From Pelagibius marinus (GTDB lineage: Bacteria > Pseudomonadota > Alphaproteobacteria > Kiloniellales > Kiloniellaceae), in contig NZ_JACSDK010000003.1 of assembly GCF_014925385.1 (NCBI RefSeq), positions 1-64,000 of the forward strand: a stretch of DNA of 64,000 bases. The letters are read 5' to 3'. Under the pieces are notes generated by a model. The model was not told where the DNA came from and ran no database searches. It worked only from the letters and a program-made list of their open reading frames with translations. Both the position numbers and the translations under genes were made by a program. Positions within the stretch are counted from its first letter, which is position 1; each line of letters begins with the position of its first letter. Positions 1 to 7,573 of this stretch are shown here, piece by piece.

Positions 1-411
1 CGCCCCCCCTCCCCCCGGGGACCGGGGGGTCCAAGGGGGCGGGCCGCCGGGGCGACCCGGCGCCCGCTTTCTTTTGCGGTACGGTCTCGCCCGCGCTCTC
101 GTCTCGAGGGTGCCGGTCGACAGCAAGATGACACCGCCCTGCCGGGAAAGATCGCGGCGCCGCGAGCTTTATGGGGTCGGAAACCGCGGGGCGCTGCGGG
201 TTTTCGGCCTGGCCGGACCGAGACGACATTCGAGCGTTTCATTCGGGCTCAAATGCTCTAGGGTGCGCCGGGTCCCCGGAAGGGGGCCGAGAGCACGGTT
301 TCCACGCGGATCCGACCAGAAGAGACCGAGTGCCGGTGCCCCGAGCCCGGCCAGGCGGCTGCGCCCGCCTCCCCGCCGGACCGCCCGCAAAGCCCAAGAA
401 CGAGGATACTG
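1..411. other. Non-coding start of window
   Basis: No convincing gene is seen in these 411 bases. The open frames on both strands are arginine-, proline- and glycine-rich, lack ribosome binding sites and look like products of high G+C. The stretch holds a rho-independent terminator near its left end and the leader of the small gene that starts at 412. A second short palindrome, GGACC-GGGG-GGTCC, lies at 19-32. Confidence 0.5.
39..75 (+). terminator. Rho-independent terminator of an upstream gene
   Basis: Two arms of about 12 bases (GCGGGC-C-GCCGGG at 39-51 and CCCGGCGCCCGC at 56-67) pair with a single bulged base. A T-rich run, TTTCTTTT, follows at 68-75. It should end a plus-strand gene lying left of the window. 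Confidence 0.65.
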
Positions 412-585
412 ATGGCGAGAAAGCCCAACTACAGTTTTGAACGAAGAGAGCGTGAACGGCTGAAGGCCGAGAAGAAGGCGAAGCGCGCCGCTGCGAAGAC
501 CGAAGCACGCGAAGAGAAGACGCAGGAGCAAGAGACGCCGGAACAGGACGACGGCCAGGCCCCCGGGTCGCCGGCCACGGAGTGA
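412..585 (+). CDS. Small basic conserved hypothetical protein
   Basis: This 57-residue protein begins MARKPNYSFERRERERLK and is almost entirely charged: an Arg/Lys/Glu helix-prone N-terminal half followed by a Glu/Gln/Asp-rich tail. The start is supported by a GAGGA ribosome binding site five bases upstream. Short proteins with this opening are, to my recollection, widespread in Alphaproteobacteria, without an assigned function. It has no signal peptide or membrane segment and is probably a cytoplasmic helical or coiled-coil protein. Function is not known to me. Confidence 0.7.
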   Translation: MARKPNYSFERRERERLKAEKKAKRAAAKTEAREEKTQEQETPEQDDGQAPGSPATE

Positions 586-671
586 CGGTCTCCAGCGGCC
601 GTTCGGCGCGCCGCGCGCTCCGACTACGCCCCGGCCGGGGCTTGCCTCAACACAAGCGTGGAGACTGAGCG

Positions 672-902
672 ATGGCTCGCAAGAAGGCCGATCGTAAAAC
701 CGCGGCATTTACGATGTTCAACGTGACCTATGAAGACGGGACGATCACGTCCAACAGGCGTGTGTCCAACGAGCAGCTCGACCAGTCCTTCGGCGACGAC
801 CTGTTGGACCTGGCGCGCACCGCCATTCAGCAGCAGGACAACGACATTGCCGCGCGCTCCAACCAGCGGCGCGCCAAGATCAAGACCATCGCCAAGGTCT
901 GA
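672..902 (+). CDS. Conserved hypothetical protein (76 aa)
   Basis: This 76-residue basic cytoplasmic protein starts MARKKADRKTAAFTMFNV and ends with a Lys/Arg-rich tail. The middle reads like a small alpha/beta fold (a VTYEDGTITSNRRV strand pair, then an acidic helix). Codon use and G+C match the neighbours. It lies 86 bases after the small basic gene and on the same strand. I recognise the sequence as the kind of short conserved protein annotated only as hypothetical in Rhodospirillales; no catalytic or binding motif is visible and I assign no function. Confidence 0.75.
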   Translation: MARKKADRKTAAFTMFNVTYEDGTITSNRRVSNEQLDQSFGDDLLDLARTAIQQQDNDIAARSNQRRAKIKTIAKV

Positions 903-983
903 GGCGCCGGGCAGGCGTGGCCGCAGTTCCCATCGCACCCCCTGATCCTTTCCTGATCCTTCCCTGTCCGGCACTTTTCGGGC

Positions 984-997
984 TTGAGGCAGGTCAA
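984..997 (+). promoter_or_regulatory. FNR/FixK-like box upstream of the phasin gene
   Basis: TTGAGGCAGGTCAA, with intact TTGA-N6-TCAA half sites, matches 8 of 10 defined positions of TTGAT-N4-ATCAA. Its centre is 75 bases upstream of the phasin start codon, with a possible -10 (TAGCCT) near 1027-1032. Confidence 0.5.
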
Positions 998-1065
998 TGA
1001 CCTTGCCGCTGCAAAGGGGCATTGGTTAGCCTATCGGGGCGGACTCTGAAAATGGGAGTGATGCG

Positions 1066-1458
1066 ATGCCCTCAAAACCGAAAAAGCAGGGTGCGACCGG
1101 CGCCCCGGCAGCGGGGGGTCTCCCCACCCAGGGATTCGAGAGCCTGGTGGAGGCCAACGCCAAGGCCGCGGAGATCTGGCTGGAATCCTGGGCCAAGCTG
1201 GCCGGCGAGTCGGCTGGTTTCGTGACCCGGCGCTGGCAGCAGGACATGGACCTCATCGGGAAGATCTGCGCCTGCAAGTCCCCGGTGGAGCTGCTGCAGC
1301 TGCAGAGCGAGTTCATGCAGCGCGCCCTGGTCGACTACATGAAGGAAGCCACGCGGCTGGGCGATATGGAGACCGACGCGGGCGTCTCGGAACTCGAGGC
1401 CCTGGACGAAGGTGTGCGCGAGGCCGGCGAGAAGGCGAAGGGCGGGAAGAGCAAGTGA
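1066..1458 (+). CDS. Phasin family protein
   Basis: This 130-residue, largely helical protein has the phasin pattern: a basic Ala/Gly/Pro-rich N-terminus, a long amphipathic helix beginning near residue 25 (FESLVEANAKAAEIWLES), then the segment with KSPVELLQLQSEFMQRAL that is typical of phasin_2-type sequences. Phasins coat polyhydroxyalkanoate granules. The start at 1066 has GGGAG seven bases upstream; an ATG five bases earlier is in another frame. An FNR-like box lies upstream, which would fit carbon storage under oxygen limitation. The gene runs directly into the dehydrogenase gene, 10 bases downstream. Confidence 0.82.
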   Translation: MPSKPKKQGATGAPAAGGLPTQGFESLVEANAKAAEIWLESWAKLAGESAGFVTRRWQQDMDLIGKICACKSPVELLQLQSEFMQRALVDYMKEATRLGDMETDAGVSELEALDEGVREAGEKAKGGKSK

Positions 1459-1468
1459 GCTTGCCGGA

Positions 1469-2854
1469 ATGAATGATGCCGAAACCGGCGCCGCCTCCGG
1501 CCTGCCGGAGGAACTGGATCCGCTGCACATCACGCGCGAGCAGTTCAATCGCGCGCGCGCCCATCTGGAAGGCTTCAAGCGCGGCCTCATCGAGTTCTTC
1601 GAGGTGCCGAAGCGCACCATCTCGGTCTGCTTTCCGGTGGAGATGGAAGATGGCTCGGTGCGCACCTTCCACGGCTACCGTGTGCTGCACAGCCGCGTCC
1701 TGGGGCCGGGCAAGGGCGGTATCCGCTATCACCCGGAGCTGACCCGGCGCGAGGTCGCCGCCCTGGCCGCGCTCATGACCTGGAAGTGCGCCATCGTCAA
1801 GGTGCCCTTCGGCGGCGCGAAGGGCGGCGTGGTCTGCGACCCCAAGGATCTGACCGAGACCGACCTGCGCCGCATCACCCGCCGCTTCATCACCGAGCTG
1901 GGCGACAACATCGGCCCGCACATCGATATTCCGGCGCCGGATCTCTACACCAACGAGCAGACCATGGCGTGGATCTACGACACCTACGACATTCTGCACG
2001 CGGGCGGTAACAACCGCCCGGTGGTGACCGGCAAGCCGCTGGACCTGGGCGGCTCGGTGGGACGGCGCGAGGCGACGGGCTACGGCGCCTTCCTGGTGAC
2101 CGAGCGCTTTTTGGAACTGGCGCCGCCGCCGGGCTTCGGCGGCCTGAAGGGCGCGCGCGTCGCCATTCAGGGCTACGGCCAGGTCGGCGTCGCCGCGGCC
2201 GAGGCCTTCCGCGCGGCCGGCGCCAAGATCATCGCGCTCGGCGATTCCCAGGGGGCGATCCTCGAGGAGGAGGGGCTCGACCTGGAGGCCGTGGCCGCGC
2301 AGAAGCGCGAGCACGGCACCCTGGTCGGCCTGCCCGAGAGCCGCACCCTCACCAACGAGGACCTGCTGGCCCTCGACTGCGACATCCTCATCCCGGCGGC
2401 GCTGGGTAACCAGATCCACAGCGACAACGCCGGCGCCGTCCAGGCCAAGCTGATCGTGGAAGCCGCCAATGCGCCGGTCACGCCGGCGGCCGACGACATT
2501 CTCTCCGCCCGCGGCATCACCGTGCTGCCGGACATCCTGGTGAACGCCGGCGGCGTCACGGTCAGCTACTTCGAGTGGGTCCAGAACATCGAGAACGAAG
2601 AGTGGGACCTGGAGGAGGTCAACCGCCGCCTGCGCCAGCGTCTGCGCCGCGGCGTCGATGCGGTGGTGGAGTGCTGGCAGGAGATCAAGGGCGGGGCGAC
2701 CCTGCCGCTGGACAATCACCAGGAGCCGGCGGCGGAAAGCGGGGCCGCCGAGACCCCACGGGTCGAACGCAGGCCGGACCTGCGCACCGCGGCCCTGGTG
2801 GTGGCCGTGCGCCGGGTCGCGCGGGCGACCCTGAAGCGCGGCATCTGGCCGTAA
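1469..2854 (+). CDS. gdhA: Glu/Leu/Phe/Val dehydrogenase (glutamate dehydrogenase)
   Basis: This 461-residue enzyme should catalyse NAD(P)-dependent reversible oxidative deamination of glutamate or a related amino acid in the cytosol. The substrate domain shows GPGKGGIRYHP (residues 79-89) and MTWKCAIVKVPFGGAKGG (103-120), whose last lysine (K118) is the expected catalytic residue. The Rossmann domain shows GYGQVG at about 235-240. The C-terminus is longer than the usual 410-450 residues, with a Glu/Ala-rich insertion before a basic tail. I start it at ATG 1469, where the family homology begins. An upstream in-frame start would overlap the phasin gene. Substrate (Glu versus Leu/Phe) is not settled by eye. 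Confidence 0.85.
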   Translation: MNDAETGAASGLPEELDPLHITREQFNRARAHLEGFKRGLIEFFEVPKRTISVCFPVEMEDGSVRTFHGYRVLHSRVLGPGKGGIRYHPELTRREVAALAALMTWKCAIVKVPFGGAKGGVVCDPKDLTETDLRRITRRFITELGDNIGPHIDIPAPDLYTNEQTMAWIYDTYDILHAGGNNRPVVTGKPLDLGGSVGRREATGYGAFLVTERFLELAPPPGFGGLKGARVAIQGYGQVGVAAAEAFRAAGAKIIALGDSQGAILEEEGLDLEAVAAQKREHGTLVGLPESRTLTNEDLLALDCDILIPAALGNQIHSDNAGAVQAKLIVEAANAPVTPAADDILSARGITVLPDILVNAGGVTVSYFEWVQNIENEEWDLEEVNRRLRQRLRRGVDAVVECWQEIKGGATLPLDNHQEPAAESGAAETPRVERRPDLRTAALVVAVRRVARATLKRGIWP

Positions 2855-2857
2855 GCG

Positions 2858-4354
2858 CTATTCGGGCAGGAACGTCCCGAAAATCCATCCCACGGCGGCG
2901 TAGGCCGCGCCGGTGATCACCAGGATGCAAAGCAGGTTCAGCAGGAAGCCGGCCTTGGCCATCTGCGGAATGCGGATGTAGCCGCTGGCGTAGACAATGG
3001 CGTTGGGCGGCGTCGCCACCGGCATCATGAAGGCGCAGCTTGCCGCCAGGGCCGCCGGCACGGCGAAGATCATCGGGTCGGCGGAGATGCAGGCGCCCAG
3101 CGTCGCGGCGATGGGAATGAAGACCGAGGCGGTGGCGGTGTTGCTGGTCACCTCGGTCAGGAAGACCACGACCGCCGTGATCAGCAGGATCAGCGCGACC
3201 ACCGGCCAGCCGCTGCAGCCGGCCAGCACCTCGCCGATCCAGGCCGCCAGGCCGCTGGCCTGGATGGCCGAGGCGAGGCTGAGGCCGCCGCCGAAGAGCA
3301 GCAGCACGCCCCAGGGCAGTTGCTTGGCGGTTTGCCAGTTCATCAGAAAGACGCCGCGCCGCAAGTCGGCGGGGATGACGAAGAGGACGATGCCGCCGGC
3401 CAGCGCGATGATGGTGTCGGAAAGCTGCAGCGCCGGCAGCAGGTCGTTCAGCAGCGGTCGCGTGATCCACAGCAGGGCGACGACGACAAAGACCAGGGCG
3501 ACCAGCCGTTCTTCGCGGCGCGGCGGGCCCAGCGCGCGAAGCTGCCCGGCGATGGTTTCGGCGGCGCCGGCGATGGGGCGGCGGTCGATGCGGAAGGCGA
3601 GGCGGGTGAGCAGCAGCCAGGTGAGGAACAGCAGCGCCACGGCCAGGGGCACGCCCAGCAGCATCCACTGCGCGAAGCCGATAGTGATCTCGTAGCGTTC
3701 GGCCAGGAAGGCGGCCAGCAGCGCGTTGGGCGGCGTGCCGATCAGGGTGCCGAGGCCGCCCAGGCTGGCGGCGTAGGCGATGCCCAGCAGCAGCGCCAGG
3801 CCGAAGCCGTCGGAGGCGCCAGGTGTCGCGCCTCCGCTGCTTTCGCCGTCGCCGCCGTTCTCCAGCAGCGCGACGACGGCCAGCGCGATGGGCACCATCA
3901 TGATGGTGGTGGCGGTGTTGCTGAGCCACATGCTGAGCAGCGCCGTGGCTGCCATGAAGCCGCCGATCAGGCGCGCCGGCGAGGACCCGACGACCGTCAG
4001 CAGGGAAAGCGCGAGGCGCCGGTGCAGGTTCCAGCGCTCCACCGCCTTGGCGATGAGGAAGCCGCCCAGGAAGAGGAAGATCAGCGGATGGGCGTAGGGG
4101 GCGGTTGCCTCCTTCACGTCCACCACGCCCAGCAGCGGAAAGGCGACGATGGGCACCAGGGCCGTCACCGCCACCGGCAGGGCCTCGGTGATCCACCAGA
4201 TCACCATCAATGCCGCGGCGGCCGCCACCGCCCAGGCCGCCGGCGTGAGTCCGGCCGGCGGTGGCAACAACAGCAGGATCACGAAAACAAGCGGCCCCGC
4301 GGCGAGGCCGAGGCGCGGCAGGAGACTGGTTTCGGCGTCGGCCTCTGGGGTCAT
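2858..4354 (-). CDS. SLC13/DASS family anion:sodium symporter
   Basis: This roughly 498-residue inner-membrane protein has about 11-12 hydrophobic segments and both signature SNT motifs of the divalent anion:Na+ symporter family: LSNTATTIMMVP in the first repeat and EVTSNTATASVFIPI in the second. These motifs build the sodium and carboxylate (or sulfate) sites. Members carry C4-dicarboxylates, citrate or sulfate; the substrate here is not clear. ATG 4354 is preferred; a GTG at 4387 in the same frame is an alternative and neither has a good ribosome binding site. The stop lies only three bases from that of the convergent dehydrogenase gene. Confidence 0.85.
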   Translation of the reverse strand: MTPEADAETSLLPRLGLAAGPLVFVILLLLPPPAGLTPAAWAVAAAAALMVIWWITEALPVAVTALVPIVAFPLLGVVDVKEATAPYAHPLIFLFLGGFLIAKAVERWNLHRRLALSLLTVVGSSPARLIGGFMAATALLSMWLSNTATTIMMVPIALAVVALLENGGDGESSGGATPGASDGFGLALLLGIAYAASLGGLGTLIGTPPNALLAAFLAERYEITIGFAQWMLLGVPLAVALLFLTWLLLTRLAFRIDRRPIAGAAETIAGQLRALGPPRREERLVALVFVVVALLWITRPLLNDLLPALQLSDTIIALAGGIVLFVIPADLRRGVFLMNWQTAKQLPWGVLLLFGGGLSLASAIQASGLAAWIGEVLAGCSGWPVVALILLITAVVVFLTEVTSNTATASVFIPIAATLGACISADPMIFAVPAALAASCAFMMPVATPPNAIVYASGYIRIPQMAKAGFLLNLLCILVITGAAYAAVGWIFGTFLPE

Positions 4355-4438
4355 GGGCGGCGGGGACTCGCGGCGGAAATCGATCACCCTAGCCTATCGG
4401 CTTCGCACTCCCGGGCAAACCTTGCCGGATCGCGGCGG

Positions 4439-4714
4439 TCAGTTGCCGTGCTGCTTGGTCGGGGCTTTGTGCGGCGTGGTGCCGCCGGTGAGTTCCTCCA
4501 GGGCCAGGGCAACGCGGCGCAGCATCAAGGGGCGCTCGGCCTGCATGCCTTCTTCCTCGGCCACGGCGTCCTCGCTGGCATCGTATTCCCAGCGGCGCAG
4601 GATCTCGATCTTCTGGTCCTTGCTGAGCCCCTTCTGGGTCAGGACCGCTTCCGGCGTCTCGAAAACGGCGGCCGGGTTCAGCAGGGCCTCGTCGTAGTTG
4701 ATTGGCTCGCTCAT
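4439..4714 (-). CDS. Small conserved hypothetical protein
   Basis: This 91-residue protein, MSEPINYDEALLNPAAVFET, is hydrophilic and acidic, with a KIEILRRWEYDASE segment. I recall this as a common alphaproteobacterial small-protein pattern ('rRNA processing/hypothetical' type annotations), without known function. The start at 4714 is set by GAAAGGA about six bases upstream; an upstream in-frame start would add a poorly conserved 16-residue leader. No membrane segment, cysteine cluster or catalytic motif is visible. It lies between the symporter and the lipoprotein gene on the same strand. Confidence 0.75.
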   Translation of the reverse strand: MSEPINYDEALLNPAAVFETPEAVLTQKGLSKDQKIEILRRWEYDASEDAVAEEEGMQAERPLMLRRVALALEELTGGTTPHKAPTKQHGN

Positions 4715-4784
4715 TGTGTCCTTTCTCGGGTTCGAGTGGGAAACAGCGGCTTGCTTTCTCACCTAGGCAGGGGAGGCGTCGAGA

Positions 4785-5906
4785 TCAAGGCAGTTCTCGG
4801 CGGCGTTGCAGGAGGGCCTTGATGGCGCTGACCAACTGCAATTGCCCGGCCCAGCCGACGCCGCGCGGCGTGATGTGGGAAAAGCCGTCGATGAGGAAGA
4901 GCTCCGTTCCCGGCACCGCCCGGGCGAGGGCCTGGCTTTCGCTGTAGGGGATCAGCGGGTCGAGGCGGCCGTGGATCAGGATCAGGCGCCCGGCCAGGGG
5001 CGCGAGGTCGCGGCCTTTCAGGGAGAGGCCGCGCAGGCGCAGGGCGACGCTCTCCGGCAGCGCCTCCAGCAGCTCCGTTACGCGTGCAGGATCGTCATTT
5101 GTGATGAGCGCCAGCAGCGCACGGCCCTCGGCCCCCAGGTCCCGCGCCAGCGCGGCCACGTCCGGGTCGCAGCCGTGGAAACATTCGCGGCCGAGGGCTT
5201 CAAGCCGGCGGCGGTCTTCCGCATCGCTCAGCACCGCCGCGTTGCCGGCCAGGAAAATCCACTTGGCTGATTTCAAAGGATGGCCGCGCTGCCATTTGCG
5301 TTCGCCCGGTGCGCGGTAGCGCCCGGTGGTGGCGAAGGTGACCACGGCGGTCGTGTCGTGGTAGCCGCCGAGGCCGACCAGGAAGTCGGGGCGCGCGGCC
5401 GCGTTCAGTTCCAGGGTGGCGAGCATGGCGAGCCCGGCGGCGTAGGAGATGGCGACCACGCCGACGCCGCGGCGTGTGAGCTCCGGGCGCTGTTCCTTCA
5501 GGAAGCGCAGGGCATCGGCGATGGTCTGCTTGTCTTCCAGACGCACGCGCAGTTCGCGCGAGCCCGGCACCTCCGGCACCAGCACGGTGAAGCGCGCGCG
5601 GGCGAGGGAGCGCGCCAGTTCCACCACGCGGCTGTCGTTCTTTCCCGCCTCGGTGAAGCCCGGGACCAGCACCAGCGCGCCACCCCGTGTTTGACCCGGC
5701 TCGTAGAGGTCGGCAAGTCCGGGGCGGCCGGCCACGGCATAGTGCAGGGTGGAGCGCCGCGGCGCCGGTGTGACTTCTTTCAGCGTGGAAGGTCCGCCTG
5801 CGGCGTCGATGTCCTGCAGCAGGCGTGTCGCCTCCCAGCTCTCTGTGCTGACGCAGCCGCCCAGCAGCAGGCACAGCAGCCAGGGCAGGTGGCGGTGGCC
5901 GGTCAC
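4785..5906 (-). CDS. Lipoprotein with alpha/beta-hydrolase fold
   Basis: This 373-residue protein starts with a signal peptide ending in a lipobox, LLLGGCVS, so it should be a membrane-anchored lipoprotein. The body reads as an alpha/beta hydrolase: a strand ALVLVPGFTEAGKND, a nucleophile elbow AISYAAG that departs from the usual GxSxG by lacking the first glycine, a late acid in HGRLDPLIP and a C-terminal histidine in GFSHITP. Substrate is unknown; an esterase or peptidase is possible. Its ATG overlaps the stop of the AraC-type gene by four bases (ATGA), so the two are translationally coupled and probably share a function. Confidence 0.8.
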   Translation of the reverse strand: MTGHRHLPWLLCLLLGGCVSTESWEATRLLQDIDAAGGPSTLKEVTPAPRRSTLHYAVAGRPGLADLYEPGQTRGGALVLVPGFTEAGKNDSRVVELARSLARARFTVLVPEVPGSRELRVRLEDKQTIADALRFLKEQRPELTRRGVGVVAISYAAGLAMLATLELNAAARPDFLVGLGGYHDTTAVVTFATTGRYRAPGERKWQRGHPLKSAKWIFLAGNAAVLSDAEDRRRLEALGRECFHGCDPDVAALARDLGAEGRALLALITNDDPARVTELLEALPESVALRLRGLSLKGRDLAPLAGRLILIHGRLDPLIPYSESQALARAVPGTELFLIDGFSHITPRGVGWAGQLQLVSAIKALLQRRRELP

Positions 5907-6847
5907 GGCCAGGCGGCGAAGGATGTGTCGGTCTCGGTCTTCTGCTGCGAGACGCTGTGACGGAACTTGCCGGGCGGCAGGCCGGCATGGCGCTGGAAGA
6001 AGCGGTTGAAGTAGGCGGCGTCCTTGAAGCCCAGCATGTAGGCCACCTCGGCGACCTGCAGGCTGGAGCCGGTGAGCAGCGTCTTCGCCTCGGCCATCTG
6101 GCGCCGGTGGATGTGGGCCAGCGGCGTGCGCCCGGTGGCGCGCTGCACCGCTGTGTTGAGGCGGTCCTTGGAGACGCCCATCTGGCCGGCGTACTGCTGC
6201 ACCGTCCAGTGGTCGCGCAGGTGCAGGTCGACCAGCGACATGAAGTTGTGGACGATGTTGCGGGGCAGGGCCCTGGGGCTGGAGATCTCCGGGCGCGACA
6301 GCCGCCAGAACTCGATCAGCAGCAGCGAGACGCGGTACTGCACCACGGTTTGGGCGGCGGGGCCGTTCTCGAACAGCTCCTGCTCGATGGTGGCGATCAT
6401 CTCGGCCAGCTTGGCGAGGCTCGCCGGCTCCGGGTTGCGCACGATGGCCGGGAAGCCGATGACCTCTCGGATGTGGCTGCCCAGCGAGCCCGCGGGGATC
6501 GAGGAGCCGAGCCGGGCGTCGGGAATGCTCAAGACCAGGCCGCGGGTGCCGGCCTCCAGGCGCAGGCTGCGCGACTTGCCGTGAGGCAGCCAGCAGAAGC
6601 CGGGGCCTTCGAGGGCATTCTCGCCGTCCTCCGAGGTCAGCAGCCCGGCGCCGACCTGCAGCAGGAAGAGGTGCGAGCGCCCGCCGCGCAGCACGTATTC
6701 GCCGCGCGTCAGCGCGCTCTTGATGGTGCGCGCCTGGATGTGCTCCGGGGTGGACTCCCTCGGGCCGTCTCTGGGGGCTTCGTTGGGGGGGGCGCCCGGG
6801 GTCTCCGCGGGTTTGCCGCCGGTTTCCCGGCTTTGGAGGGTGGACAT
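5903..6847 (-). CDS. AraC family transcriptional regulator
   Basis: This 314-residue protein has an N-terminal cupin-like ligand domain (roughly 45-190) and a C-terminal AraC/XylS DNA-binding domain with two helix-turn-helix units (YAGQMGVSKDRLN and QVAEVAYMLGFKDAAYFNRF). I prefer ATG 6847 because GGAAG sits six bases upstream of it, whereas it is too close to the ATG at 6853. It is divergent from the broken livK/livF gene and the aldehyde dehydrogenase operon, so it is a candidate activator for that operon as well as for its own coupled lipoprotein gene. The effector is unknown. Confidence 0.85.
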   Translation of the reverse strand: MSTLQSRETGGKPAETPGAPPNEAPRDGPRESTPEHIQARTIKSALTRGEYVLRGGRSHLFLLQVGAGLLTSEDGENALEGPGFCWLPHGKSRSLRLEAGTRGLVLSIPDARLGSSIPAGSLGSHIREVIGFPAIVRNPEPASLAKLAEMIATIEQELFENGPAAQTVVQYRVSLLLIEFWRLSRPEISSPRALPRNIVHNFMSLVDLHLRDHWTVQQYAGQMGVSKDRLNTAVQRATGRTPLAHIHRRQMAEAKTLLTGSSLQVAEVAYMLGFKDAAYFNRFFQRHAGLPPGKFRHSVSQQKTETDTSFAAWP

Positions 6848-6916
6848 CGGCATCTTCCGGGCCGCTTTCCCGTTACTGGAGACAGCCCTGAAGGGCCGCA
6901 GGCTTACGTCAAATGT

Positions 6917-6937
6917 ACAATTTTCCCTGTAAATTGT
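6917..6937. promoter_or_regulatory. Inverted repeat ACAATTT-N7-AAATTGT
   Basis: Perfect seven-base arms (6917-6923 and 6931-6937) sit in the divergent region between the AraC gene and the catabolic operon, inside an A+T-rich patch unusual for this G+C-rich window. It is a likely operator. AraC proteins more often bind direct repeats, so another regulator is possible. Confidence 0.45.
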
Positions 6938-7059
6938 CTATTCTCGCCAGGGCGTTCCCTCCCTAGGCTCCGGAAAGCGGTCCCGCCTGCAGGCGGGCCG
7001 ACAAGAAGGGTCCGTGTCTCCGATCGTCGGCGGCAACGGCCACGACCGGGAGGAAATGG

Positions 7060-7558
7060 ATGTTCACGACGCAACGCAGGGGCGTACTGCGCCTCTTCGG
7101 CCTGACGGCGGGCCATACCGCCGCCGCACTGTCGCTGGGACTGCCCGCCGGCGCCCGGGCGGAGTCCGTCCAGATCGGCGGCGCCGTCTCCAAGACCGGC
7201 CCGAACGCCGCCGGTGCCGGCACGTCGCCACCATGTCCGGCGGCGAGCAGCAGATGGTCGCCATCGGCCGGGCGCTGATGTCCCAGCCCGACATGCTGCT
7301 GCTCGACGAGCCCAGCCTGGGCCTGGCGCCGATCACGCTGGGCGAACTCTTCGACGCCCTGGCCAAGATGCGCGAGACCGGCGCCGGCCTGCTGCTGGTC
7401 GAGCAGAATGTGAAGGCCAGCCTCGCCTGGCGGAGCGGGGCTACCTCATGGAGGCCGGCCGCATCGTCGGCGAGGACTCGGCGGCGAAGCTTCAGAAGGA
7501 CGAAACCGTGCAACGTGCCTTCCTGGGCGTCGCCGCCCCGGAAAGGCATCCCCTCTAG
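7060..7558 (+). pseudogene. livK'-'livF deletion scar (broken branched-chain-type ABC transporter)
   Basis: The first 50 or so codons encode a Tat-type signal (RRGVLRLFG) and the start of a mature LivK-like binding protein (SVQIGGAVSKTGPNAAGAG). Around 7205-7222 the sequence jumps to the signature half of a LivF ATPase: MSGGEQQMVAIGRALM, then MLLLDEPSLGLAPI (Walker B). The reading frame also changes at the junction. Near 7425-7428 one C appears to be missing (ctcgcctgg for expected ctcgccctgg). After it, the LivF end (AERGYLMEAGRIVGEDSA) continues in another frame to the stop at 7558. Thus livK's body, livH, livM, livG and half of livF have gone. The remnant precedes the dehydrogenase by 15 bases. 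Confidence 0.85.
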
Positions 7559-7573
7559 CGGAGAAGTGACAAG

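Noticed and set aside
1-411. Possible small proteins at the left edge (for example 112 aa at 74 and 89 aa at 171)
   Set aside because: Low-complexity Arg/Pro/Gly sequence, no ribosome binding site and overlap with a terminator.
1003-1014. TTGC-N4-GCAA resembling a FixK2 box next to the FNR-like box
   Set aside because: FixK2 boxes need a TTGC-N6-GCAA spacing; the spacer here is two bases too short.
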